Made by a program: the position numbers and the translations under genes
Origin: Stramonita haemastoma
Taxonomy: Eukaryota; Mollusca; Gastropoda; Neogastropoda; Muricidae
DNA: 64,000 bases
Assembly: GCA_030674155.1 (NCBI GenBank)
Contig: CM060317.1
Coordinates: forward strand, 87,663,920-87,727,919
Reading direction: 5' to 3'
Shown here: in pieces, positions 46,611-59,960 of the stretch
Layout: each line of letters begins with the position of its first letter
Numbering within the stretch: the first letter of the stretch is position 1
Notes under the pieces: model-generated
What the model saw: the letters and a program-made list of their open reading frames with translations, nothing else
The model's database searches: none
Told to the model about the DNA's origin: nothing

Positions 46611-49074
46611 CATGTTGGCAAGTATTCAGGCATGCACACAATACAATGTATATTATAATGTAAATTATAATACAGATTATAATACAGTTTATAATAATAA
46701 AGTAATGCAGCCTAGATAGATCAAAATTGGATTTGAATACATCTTTCCTAGCATAATGGACAAGCGGAGATCTAAAGGCAGGAGAAAGTGATTGTACTTC
46801 CCCTGCTCATTGATACCATTGGAGTCTTAGTGGGAGACAAGAGCTGAATGTTAAAATATGATGTAACCCTTAGGCCTAGGGTATGGGTTTTTTTTATTTG
46901 TTTATTGTGACCACTCATGCTCTGGACAAAACTTCTTCATTCCATGTCACACAGCCATGATTTGTATTTTGTAAAATTCACTGGGTCACACCTCACATAT
47001 TTGGAGGACTGATGGCCTTTTGTGCAATGCCCCAGTTGTTTGCAGACCTGTCTATCTCTGCTTGTAATGTACGCCAGGTTAATGAAGATAAGCCAAATTT
47101 CATCAAATCACCAACTTATCACTTCACTCAGAACAACTGGTGTGATTTTTTTAACGCAGTCATAGACCGGAAAGGCCGGGAACTTTGTGTGTCACAGACT
47201 GGATGAACCGAGATGAGAAATGAAAAAACAGACTTGGTCTCTTGTACACTTACCAGAACTTCAAAAACTGTTGCAGGAAAACCATGGACTGGACAAGATT
47301 GAGGTCAGGGACAATGGCAGAGGTATTCAGACTGCAGACATCCCAGTCTTCGCTAAACGCCACTATACGTCCAAAATCACTTCACACGCTGACTTAGAGA
47401 CCTTGGCGTCCTATGGCTTAGAGGAGAGGCTTTAGGTAAGTCTGTGGGAGTGAAAGTCATCAAGAAAGGTGTAATGGGATGACTGTTAAGATAATGGAAT
47501 CCCTTGAGCACTGTTTCTGATTTATTTTTGACAGTTGTATTCAGCTTATAATGAAATCTTGTATTTTTGTTGGAAAAAAGTGGGTAGTGCTGGGGATTGC
47601 TACAAAACAGTGCGTAGTGATGAAAAAAGTAGAAAACATGCTGATCCAAATCTGTATGAATGTGTTTATTTATTTGTTCATTCCTCTGTTTTTGCAGCTT
47701 CGCTGTGCGCTGTGTCTGAAGTGTCAGTGACGACCAAGACAGAAGCAGAAGACATCAGTCAGGTCTACACGCTGAACAATGAGGGGGATATCACGAGTAC
47801 TGTGCCCTCACATCTTGGCCAGGGTAAATAAATCTTTGTATGATACAGAGATCTCTTCTCTGCTCTTCTCTTCTCTTCTCTTCTCATCTCTTCTCGTCTC
47901 TTCTCTTCTCTTCTCTTCTCTTTTCTTCCTCTCTCTTTTTTTGTTTTTGTTTTTTGCTGTGATTCCTTGAGGGAGTGTAGGGACATTGCACCACATTTTT
48001 CCTGCAGTGAATTTTTAGCAAGTTGAAGTTGGTGGATCCCAACCTTTCTGCATCACAGACTGATGCCAGATATGTTTGTATCCATGCCCTTGTTGTAGTG
48101 ATGCTGGATATGTCTGTATCGTCCATGACCCTGGCTGTAGCTGTCGCTATTGCCCCGGGGAAGTGTCATGTATAGTTGCTTGTATCATTTGTTTAAAGGG
48201 TGTATGTTTTTGTTTTACACACAGTTTGTGATTCTGGATTCCAGTGCACAGTTTTATCATCTAGTGCTTTTTGTCTATTTTTATAGCAGTATTGAACATT
48301 TTTGGAGAGATTACTCTTTGTACGTTTGATTTCCTGATGTATGTTTGAAAATGAAGCATCATTTGTTCATTTTATTGTGCTATGAAATGAAGTTTTGTTT
48401 ATTTTAGGTAATGATTTTTCATGTCTAAAGAAAAAAATCAGAAGGACTAGTTAGAGTGACTTTTTTAAATAAAAAATATTAACACGACATAATAATGTTA
48501 TGCAGGAATAATAGATATTTCCAGCCCAAATCATTTGTTTTCCAGTCAGCTGATTACACACCTTTATTTCACTCTTCCCACTCATACAAAGTTTTCTGAA
48601 CAGGTACCACCGTGTGTGCCAGACACCTGTTCAGAAACTTACCTGTGAGGAAGCAGTACCACAACTCGGTGAAAAAGAAGAAAGAGGATCTGAAGAATGT
48701 GGAGAACTTACTGCTGGCGTATTCGGTCATCCTGCCCTCTGTGCGTTTCTCTCTGCGCCACAACAAAGAGGTGATCTGGCAGAAAGCGGTGCTGGAAAAT
48801 ACTGCCGCAGTGCTGCAGATGATCCTGGGGAAAAGTGTCACCAGCCACATGGAGTGGAACAGGAGAACGGTGGACGACCCTCATGTAAGGGATGTTTGTG
48901 CTGTTCAACACGGTGGAGCTTCACTGTAGAGGTCTTTCAAGACTTTGTCTCCAAGAAAAACTCTCTTCTCTCTCTGTCTCTGCGTCTGTCTCTGTCTCTC
49001 TCCCTCTCTCTCTTCTCTTTCTCTCTCTCTCTTTCCTCCCCCCCCCCTTCTCTCTCTCTTTCCTCCCCCCCCCT

Positions 49075-49111
<37 letters not shown>

Positions 49112-49128
49112 CTCTCTGTCTCTGTCTC

Positions 49129-49209
<81 letters not shown>

Positions 49210-51109
49210 GCTCTCTGTATTTGTTTTGACAGTTTACCTCTGCCCATTTAAACATTTCATTATGATTATTGATTCATCCACTATAACCTCATTTCAGTCT
49301 GACAGAAGATAGGATGATGATGATACAGTTATTGATCTGTGTTTTAGGGGAGCAGGATAGCCTAGCGGTTAGGCATTGAGCTTGTGATCTAATGGCACAG
49401 GTTCGACCCACCTCTGAGATGAGTTAAAGGTGATTTTTCTCCTGAGTCCACATCAGTACCCACTCGCCTGAAAGTCCTTTGGGTGAGACTACAGAGTCCC
49501 ATGTACTTGCCCATGCAGAGCGTCTTGTGCACATGTTAAAACCTGTTCCGCCTTTTATTAGAGTAGGCCATTGCATGCTGGAAGAAACAGATGACAATAT
49601 AATTTTTTTTAAAACAACTCATGGACATTGGTGTCATATTTAGATATCACCTGAAGTCAGTAAGTGGCTACCTTAATGGCAGGTAAACTGTGGTATATGC
49701 AAAATCTCACTTTTGAGGAACTGAACCTCAGAGCTCTAGCTGAGGAATGGAAAAAAACAAGTCTTTTTGTTACAGACCATTTATTTATTTATTTATACCA
49801 CTTTATGTCACAGCAGATTTCTCTGCATGAAATTAGGGCTGTTCTCCCCGGGGAGAGAGCACGTCGCCACAAGTGCAGGGCCTACTCTTTTTTTTTTTTT
49901 CTGTCTGCAACTGTATTAGTTTCCCTATCAGTGGCTTTTTTTTAACACATGGAACCTCAGTTTATTGTCTCATCCGAAAGACTAGCACCCAGACCACCAC
50001 TCATGGTCTAATAAATGGGGGGAAAGTTTTGGGTCCAAACGGGATTCTAACAACCACACACTCCGACCCAGACTTTTCGTTTGCTAGGCAAGGCGCGTTA
50101 CCTCCTAGACCACACTATCCACCAACCATACAGTTTGTTTTGTGTACAATACAGTACAATACAGTAAAATACAGTACAATACAATATGGTACAATACAAT
50201 GTATTACTGAAAAAAAAAAGGATAGGCGCTGCACTTGTGGCGACGCGCTCTCCCCAGGTAGAGCAGCCCGAATTTCACGCAGAGAAATCTGCTGTGACAT
50301 AAAGTGGTATAAAATAAAATAAAAATAAAAATACCTCTGTTTTCAGCTGGAGCTGGAGCTGTGTGTGCCCAAGGCAGGGTCAGATGTCTCCTCCCTCAGT
50401 CGATCCTCTGCTGACCGCTCATTTCTCTGCATCAATGGCCGACCTGTAGTGGTCAAGGAGATTGATAAGGTAGGGGTGTGTGTACAGGTGTGTGTGTGTG
50501 TGTTGGGTTGTGTTGTGTGTGCATGCGTGCTCCTGCGTGCATGTATGGGTATATTACTAGGCCTATTCTTTAATGAGAAAATAAATTCAGAATGCTATAA
50601 AAGTCCTTGAAATCATGAGCATTTGCCTTGGTCTTGAATATGGACATTGACACTTTGAAAATAAAAGTGAACATTTTTAATAAAAAACAACTTCTTAACA
50701 ACTTAAAAAAATTATTGTGTGACCATTTTCTTTCTTTCTTTCTTTCCCCCAGTTGATTCGTCAGTACTACAACAACTGCCATGACTGTGAGACAAACCGT
50801 CACCCAGTGTACTTCATGAGTGTCACTTTGCCCTCCAAGGATGTGGACGTGAACCTTGACCCCAACAAAACCTCTGTCATGGCAATCAGCATGGTATGTG
50901 TTCAGGAGAGAAAAGAAATGTGTCTGTATTGTATGTTCCTTTGTGGTGTTTTGGTGTTGTGGTCATTGCTGATATTTGTGTACTGTGATGCATTATCGTT
51001 TGGTTAGGTCAAACTATGTCAGTTGACTGATGTTTATGATATGGGGAGATATATTTCAAGAGCATGCCCCCCCAAAAAGAGGAATGTGTATGTGTGTGTT
51101 TGTGTGTGC

Positions 51110-51164
<55 letters not shown>

Positions 51165-54100
51165 GTGTGATGGCATAGTGGAAGGTATAACTGTGTTCTG
51201 TATGAATAAAGTAGGAATGAAATGTCTCCATAAAATGCCTATGATACAAAGAGGGTAGCTACTTTGGGAAAGGGTATACCTTGCTTTGTAAATCTGAAGT
51301 CTGATTGCAGTGCTAAAATGAGCTGTAACCGCGCAAAATTGTGCATATCAGAACAGAATAAAAAAAAAAGCACATGGCTGTCAGTTTCCCCCCACTTTCA
51401 GCTGCTAATTAATCCATCTCATCCCGCCTCGTTGGAGCCAGCTGGTGCTAGTTATAGCAGGAACTGACCACACTTGGATAAGTTAAAAGGAAGGGGCATG
51501 CTAAATTAGCACTCTTGACTGAGTGCTGTTGATTTGCACACTGTGAGCATAAAAATGAGTCTATCTGCTTTTGAAGCCTACAGTAAGGTAACAGAGTGCT
51601 TTGTGTTGCAGCCGACAGTGCTAGAGCAGCTGGAAGAAGTACTGCTGTACGTGTATGGGCCCCTGGACCACGCTCCCTCCTGGAAGTACAGAGATCATGA
51701 AGAACGCCCAGAGAAAGGGGAGAGACAGGACACACCCTCCACCTCCAGGTCTGAGAACGGCTCATCCTCCAGCGTCCTGGAGTTTTTGAGAAAAAGGTCC
51801 TCCAGTCAGGAACACACCCCTCAGAGCTCTGTCTCTAAGAACAACAATGACTCAGAGGAGGAAAAGACACAGAAGCCATCCTCGTCTTCAGCAGAAAAAG
51901 TGAATGTGTGCGAGTCTGAACGGGAGAGGCAAGAGGCAGACCAGATCTCAGCAACAGACAAAAATAATGGTTTGAAAATTATATTTGAAGCAGGCAACTG
52001 TAGTGGTGGTAGAAGTGCAGGTGCAGACACTGTTGAAGATAAACAACATTGTGAAAATGGCATCAGTACAGAACAACGGGCAAAAGGGCTACTGGATGCT
52101 GAGGATATTAATGGTACTGTTGTAAAAAGAGGACTCAGCAGCAAACCTTCAGTACCACAAGACACAGAGAAAAACTCAGAATCAGCAGCATCAGAACTTC
52201 CCAAGAACAACAACTACGCTGTGAACAGGAGTGAAGAAAAAGCTGCAGAGAAGAAAAGTGGTGTTTGTGAAACAGCAGCCAGAGACGGAGAGACAGCAGG
52301 CAGAGATGGAGAGACAGCAGGCAGAGACGGAGAGACAGCAGGCAGAGATGGAGAGACAGCAGGCAGAGATGGAGAGACAGCAGGCAGAGATGGAGAGACA
52401 GCAGGCAGAGACGGAGAGACAGCAGGCAGAGATGGAGAGACAGCAGGCAGAGACGGAGAGACAGCAGGCAGAGATGGAGAGACAGCAGGCAGAGACGGAG
52501 AGACAGCAGCCAGAGATGGAGAGACAGCAGCAGCAGGTAGCAGTGTGAAGGCAGGAGAGGGACAGGCAAGGTGTGATGCGTCGTCAGAGAAAAGGTGTGA
52601 TGAGGAGCCAGGTGTTTCTACCTGGAGTCATGGAACCAGTGTCCGTGCTGGAGATGGCTCCCTTGTACAGGTAAACACATCAGTGTGTTCAGGTAAACAC
52701 ATCAGTATGTTCAGGTAAACAGCAGTATGTTCAGGTAAACACATCAGTATGTTCAGGTAAACACATCAGTCCTTAATTAATTCTCTCCATGCCAGAAGGC
52801 ACATAAGGCTTGGTAAACACATCAGTATGTTCAGGTAAACACATCAGTATGTTCAGGTAAACACATCAGTATGTTCAGGTAAACACAGCAGTATGTTCAG
52901 GTAAACACATCAGTATGTTCAGGTAAACACAGCAGTATGTTCAAGTAAACACAGCAGTATGTTCAGGTAAACACATCAGTATGTTCAGGTAAACACATCC
53001 GTATGTGTGGAGATCACTGTGTTAGAGTAACATTATTTCACATTAGTATGAAAGTGTTACGTGATTTCAAAAGTAAACATTATATCATTGAATGGATCAT
53101 AGTGTAGACTCTGATTACCATCCCTGTATAAACTGATTTATATAATTTATACCAAAGGGTCACCAGGAAAAGAAAGAAATACTAGTCATTTCATAGAAAT
53201 TTATAACTAATCCTGTTGTTTCCTTTTTTGTTTGCTCCTAAGTATGCTAGCTTTCTCTTTAAAAAAAAGTTTAATTTTGCAAGTATCTCTTTTAACACAT
53301 AAGTTTACATTAACATTGCATTTGTTTGCAGAACAGAAAGTACTATTCACAATGTAATGTAATGTTGTGTAAACAATTATTTTCCAGTATGTATCAACTG
53401 GTTTAAGCATGCTTGGTTGTTTCATACATGTAATTTATCAGTTGTTGTGGAAGTTGTGTTAAGTGAATTCTTTCTTTCTTTCTTTTTACTGATACAGCCA
53501 GTACGCCTGTTAGCGCCTTGCTCCACGCAGATTCCAGGCAAAAGACCCTTACCTCCATCCTCGGACACTGGCTCACCACCAGAGAAGCGTGTGCGGGTAT
53601 GTTTATCATTAATTGCATGCACACACATGCACGCACGCACACACACTCACACACACACTCCCCCCTCTTTCTCTGTCTGTCTATCTCTCTCTCTGTCTCT
53701 TTTTTTTTCCTCTCTCTCTGCCACCCCCCCCCCCTCCCACTCTTTCAGTGTGTTTCTCCTTTGCAATTGCACTTACTTATCTAAACTTTCTCATCTAATA
53801 TCTTGATTCTTTTTAAATAATAGTGTTAGGATGGTAGACTGAAGGCCTAATCCACACAGAGTGACCATGTATGAAGTACTTTTAAAATTTTATTTAATTG
53901 TTTTTTTAAATTTATTCATTTATTTTTTTTCATGTATGAAGTACTGGTTTCTTTCAGAAACTGTGCCCAGCCAAATCCACGCTGTACGACATGATCAACA
54001 ACACAGCAGTGAAGCAACCATTGTCAGCCCGCGATTTCTTCTTCAAGGACAAGAGGTCTGAAGGTGAGTACACAACATGGAGTTGAGGATGGGAATACAG

Positions 54101-54456
54101 CACTATTTATACGTTTATACATGGTCAAGTGCACACTTAAAGTGTGTGTATCCATGCAGGCACTTGAGCACACGCATGCACGCACACGTGCACGCATGCA
54201 TGCACGCACGCACTCACACACACACACACTCCCCAAAAGTCCTGCGGATGAGACTATAAACTGTGCGAACACACGCTGAGCATCTTGTGCACACATTAAA
54301 TCCTGTTCGCTTTTCAAAAGAGTAGGCCATTGCGTGCCTGTGGGAACAGATAAAAAGATTTACAAAACTGCATACACACTGGGACTGGATGTAATAAAGA
54401 CTATGAGTGCTTAATCCATTATCTTTGATATGAAAGAATAAATAAATAAATAAACA

Positions 54457-54535
<79 letters not shown>

Positions 54536-55407
54536 CTACTACTTGAATCCTTGTCCATGCATGTATGAGTTCATTTTTAAAGCATTGCCTCGTGTTCAGT
54601 TGTGCTAAAAGCTATGTACTGAACACACCTGTCATGAAACTATGTCCAAACTGTGGAACATGTGAAAACTGTTGCTGACATTGCAGTGGTAGAGCAGAAC
54701 CCTGACGCAGACTACGAGGCAGTGACAGACATTTTGGCCACAATGTGGGACCAGCTTCCTGACGAGTCCGCAGTGGCCTTTCGGGAAAAGTGTTGGCACG
54801 ACACTCAGAGGTTTGTGATCATCCCTACAGCAGTGATCATCCCTACATTGTTATCAATGTGATCCCTACAGCACAGTTCTCAAGTATGTGTGGAAAGAGG
54901 GGTAGAGATTCAGAGATAGAAAGCATCTAAAATTACTTGTAAAGGATGTATGCTGTCTGTTCTGAATGCACAAAAATTCCCCATAGGAATGATTAGGACT
55001 ACTTTGTGAGATGGCATAACTGCTATTAAAAAATTCCTGTGCCCAAAATTATCATGATATCTCTTTGACTTAATACTTCAAACTTGGCACAGATAGCCTT
55101 ATTAATGCACTTAGTATGTGTACCAAATTTCATGCAGATATCTTTAGTAGTTTCTGAGAAACAAAAATTTGCAGAAATTGACGCAGTGGTCCACCTTAAG
55201 AGTTTATTTGGCTTTATTCTGTGTTTAAACTTTTCCATTCAGATCTGGTATCTTGGACAAATGCACACACACTGGTACACTGAATGAAGAATTAAGACAT
55301 GTACTCTTTTGGGACAAAGAGGGTATAAAGGAATAATCTAAGAAAGTATCAACACATTGAAATTCACCTTGATTGATCATTGACAAACATCACACACATG
55401 CACTCAT

Positions 55408-55502
<95 letters not shown>

Positions 55503-57756
55503 CACACACACACACACACTCATTCATTTTATGTGTGAACAGAGACCTGTACTGTATCTCTGAGCAGTGAAGCCTGCACACCTTTACCTGGTGCCTCACT
55601 CCTCTGTTACAGGTACAACAAAGAAGTGACAGCAGCCAAAAACCCGACAGGCAAAATCAAAACCACCACCAGTGGCAAAGCCAAGCCTGTGAGTTGTGGT
55701 GTCCTTTTCCTTTTCCTTTCTTTTTTCAGTGAAAGTTTTGGCATTTGAGCCATACGTGTATCGTCTGATATTACAGTTTGAATGTGAGAGGATCCCTGAA
55801 GATGGAATGCAGCTACCTTAATGGTGTGTAAAAATGATGTGTGTGTGTATTTCTGTTGATCAGCAGAAAGAAAGAAATGATGTGTGTATTTCTGTTGATC
55901 AGCAGAAAGAAAGAAATGATGTGTGTCTTTCTGTTGATCAGTAGATGGAAAGAAATGATGTGTGTATTTCTGTTGATCAGCAGAAAGAAAGAAATGATGT
56001 GTGTATTTCTGTTGATCAGCAGAAAGAAAGAAATGATGTGTGTCTTTCTGTTGATCAGCAGAAATAAAGAAATTATGTGTGTCTTTCTGTTGATCATTAG
56101 ATGGAAAGAAATGTGTGTCTTTCTGTTGATCAGCAGAAGAAAAGAAATGTGTGTCTTTCTGTTGATCAGCAGAAAGAAAGAAATGATGTGTGTCTTTCTG
56201 TTGATCAGAAGAAAGAAATGATGTGTGTCTTTCTGTTGATCAGCAGAAATAAAGAAATGATGTGTGTCTTTCTGTTGATCATTAGATGGAAAGAAATGTG
56301 TGTCTTTCTGTTGATCAGCAGAAGGAAAGAAAAATGATGTGTGTGTCTGTCTATTTATCAGCAGTTGAGTGTGAGAGACATGGTGGCAGCCAGCAGCACT
56401 CAGCCCAGCCCTGGCAAAGCGCTGAAGAAAAAAAACAACAGTCCCCTCTGCTCCGGTGACAGACGTCAGCTTCAGCATGATGCAGTTAAAGAACAGCCTG
56501 CAGTCTGACACTTCTCTAAGGTTTGTCTCTGTAGTTTATGTCGTCTTTAGCATGATGCAGTTAAAGAACAGTCTGCAGTCTGACAGCACTCTAAGGTTTG
56601 TCTCTATAGTTCATGTCGTCTTTAGCATGATGCAGTTAAAGAACAGTCTGCAGTCTGACACTTCTCTAAGGTTTGTCTCTGTAGTTCATGTCGTCTTTAG
56701 CATGATGCAGTTAAAGAACAGCTTGCAGTCTGACACTTCTCTAAGGTTTGTCTCTGTAGTTCATGTCGTCTTTAGCATGATGCAGTTAAAGAACAGCCTG
56801 CAGTCTGACAGCTCTCTAAGGTTTGTCTCTGTAGTTCATGTCGTCTTTAGCATGATGCAGTTAAAGAACAGTCTGCAGTCTGACACTTCTCTAAGGTTTG
56901 TCTCTGTAGTTCATGTCGTCTTTAGCATGATGCAGTTAAAGAACAGTCTGCAGTCTGACAGCTCTCTAAGGTTTGTCTCTATAGTTCATGTCGTCTTTAG
57001 CATGATGCAGTTAAAGAACAGTCTGCAGTCTGACAGCTCTCTAAGGTTTGTCTCTATAGTTCATGTCGTCTTTAGCATGATGCAGTTAAAGAACAGTCTG
57101 CAGTCTGACAGCTCTCTAAGGTTTGTTTCTGTAGGTGTGGATGTTTAGCGGGTGGTTTGTTTTTTCTTTAATTGAAAGTCTCTTCAAAATAGATTGTGAT
57201 ATTAGATGAAGTTGTGTGTGTGTGTGTGTGTGTGAGGTTGTGTGTGTGCACGCACACGTACACTTGTGTGTGTGTGTGCGCGCGTATGTGTGTGTGGGTG
57301 CATGTGGGTCTTTTTTTTTTCTCATTGTCTTAATGTCCATGTGGGTCTGTATGTGTCTGTTGTTGTTGTCAGCAGGGAGGTGTACTTCAGTGTGTTGTCA
57401 GCGGGAGGTGTACTTCAGTGTGTTGTTGTCAGCAGGGAGGTGTACTTCAGTGTGTTGTTGTCAGCAGGGAGGTGTGCTTCAGTGTGTTGTTGTCAGCAGG
57501 AGGTGTACTTCAGTGTGTTGTTGTCAGCAGGGAGGTGTACTTCAGTGTGTTGTTGTCAGCAGGGAGGTGTACTTCAGCCAGGCTCAGGTGCTGGGTCGCC
57601 TGCTGTCGGGTCAGGCCTGGGTGTGTGGCAAGGGGAGAGAACTGTGTGTGCTGAACGCTTCCGTCTGTCGGAGGCCCTGGTGTATCAGCGACTGATGAAC
57701 CAGCATCGTCTGCCTGTACACCACTGCCAGCCTGTCACCCTCACCCCCAGGTAAGA

Positions 57757-57842
<86 letters not shown>

Positions 57843-58459
57843 TGCAGAGAAATGCTGAGTACATGTGTGACTTTGATGTTATTCACACCTGTTTCTTTTT
57901 TTGTTTTGTTTTTTTTCTTGATATTGAATGTTATATTGTTAAAAATGTAAGATTTTGTTTGTTTGTTTTGTTTTTCATTTTGTGCTTGTTGATATAGCAA
58001 AAGTTGAATTTCAAATATGGGTATGGTTATTGGAGCCATTATAGGTCTCTTTGCCAGAAGGTTTATATATATATTGGAGTAACGTTGATCATAATCTCTG
58101 TTGAATGATATAAGTTGTGCTTGTTAATATTTCACAAATGTGATTATGAGTGTTGGGATCTTTATTTTATTTGTAAATCCAACATTCATTCATTCTTTAA
58201 AAAAAAAAAGGTGATATGTGTGTGTGGCAGCAACACTGGGGGATTGTGGTCCACTTTGGAGAAATTGGTAGGACCGCCATCAACAGAAATCTACAGCCAT
58301 GTGTCTGACTCCAGAATTACACACAATGGATTTGATGTTAAATACTGGAGAGGTGGGTATCATTACTTTTGTGTTTAGTCTGGTTGTGATCATGTAGTTG
58401 TGTGTGTGAGTGTGAGTGTGTGTGTGTGTTGTGTGTGTGTGTGTGTGTATGTGTGTGCT

Positions 58460-58526
<67 letters not shown>

Positions 58527-58538
58527 TGTGGTGGGGTG

Positions 58539-58569
<31 letters not shown>

Positions 58570-59896
58570 TAAATATGTGTGTGTGTGTGTGTGTTTGTAT
58601 GTGTGTGTGTAGGTAGCGGCAGCCAATTTTTTTTATAGCATATATATGCATGAAACTGGTATTTTTAAAAAGAACTTTTTAAAAGAAACACAATAAAAAA
58701 AAATTAAGTCTCTATCTTTATTCTTTCAAAAGTTATTGATGTCCAAAGATGACATAACATTTTCGGGTGTTTTCATAATATGAAAGCCATACTTTGAAAG
58801 GGCCTATTGTGCAAAGCACTGCAATCACATTCCTGCACATTTCTATACACAATGTCTGTAACACTGATAATCCCTACAAGAAACATCAACTCTCTATCTT
58901 GAAGGGAAAAAAAGATATACTATGTTGACATTGCCTAATCGTGTGATTGGCAGTCAGTTCAAATTGCACGATTGGCCATGTTTGAGGTCCAACAGGAAGG
59001 ATAAGATGGCATCTTATGGTTACTTTTTTACATTGTTCAAAAGATATGTTAATATAGACTATGCCCAATTTTTTCTAAGGCTGTACTTGACCAAATGTTT
59101 CAAATATTGGGGTCTGATTTTGCTAAAAACCTTAAAATGCCCTGCGAGGGACCAAAATACAGTACACAGTAGATTTTTTGTCAATAACTTTTGAACCTGT
59201 AGAGATACTGACTTGAAATTTGGTGATGTAAAACATGGTTTTATATGCTATTAAAAAATGCATTTGTTGAATTTGTTCATCCATTACATAATGTAATTTT
59301 GGATTCAAAATGGCCGCCAAGTGCCCAAAAATGTGGCGAACATTCTAGAGAAATGTTATGAAACATCAAATTTTATCAAATTATGCAAACAGTGGACCCA
59401 GCTGTTCAACATAAACTGGCTCAGACAGAAATCTATCTCTCTGTGACTTATCCTAAAGAAGTTGCACATTTTCTTCTTCCTTAATGAGATGATACTGCAA
59501 CCTTGAAAGTTCAGCATCCGGAATGAGTTGACTGAGAAATGAAGCTGTTTCATCAAATGTCTTCCCACCCTCTTGCTTCAGTACCAATAACTGAATCAGC
59601 AGATGATTGGAAATCTCTACAACAGGCACCTTTGGACAACGACCTTTTCCAGTAGCCAGAAAAATGGACCCCAGCTTGCTCAGTTGACTTCCATCTGTGT
59701 GTCAGCATTTCAGGGAATAAAAAATAAATTTAAAAAACAATAATTAAAAATAAAAGAAAACCAGCAAAAAAACTGTAATTAGTGTAAAAGAATTTGTTTC
59801 TTCCTTTCAAAAGGCAAAACTGCCAAAAGGTTTAAAAGAAATCTGATAACAAGAATAGATAAACAATAGGAGTGACAACTGAACAACTTTGTGTGT

Positions 59897-59960
<64 letters not shown>

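Noticed and set aside
55841..56221. Independent 126-codon repeat protein ([12 protein letters not shown] units)
   Set aside because: It is a frame through the intron 11 acceptor minisatellite with no splice or promoter context.
56456..57148. Independent gene of 230 codons
   Set aside because: It is PMS1 exon 12 reading through the 75-bp array; described instead as possible alternative donor use.
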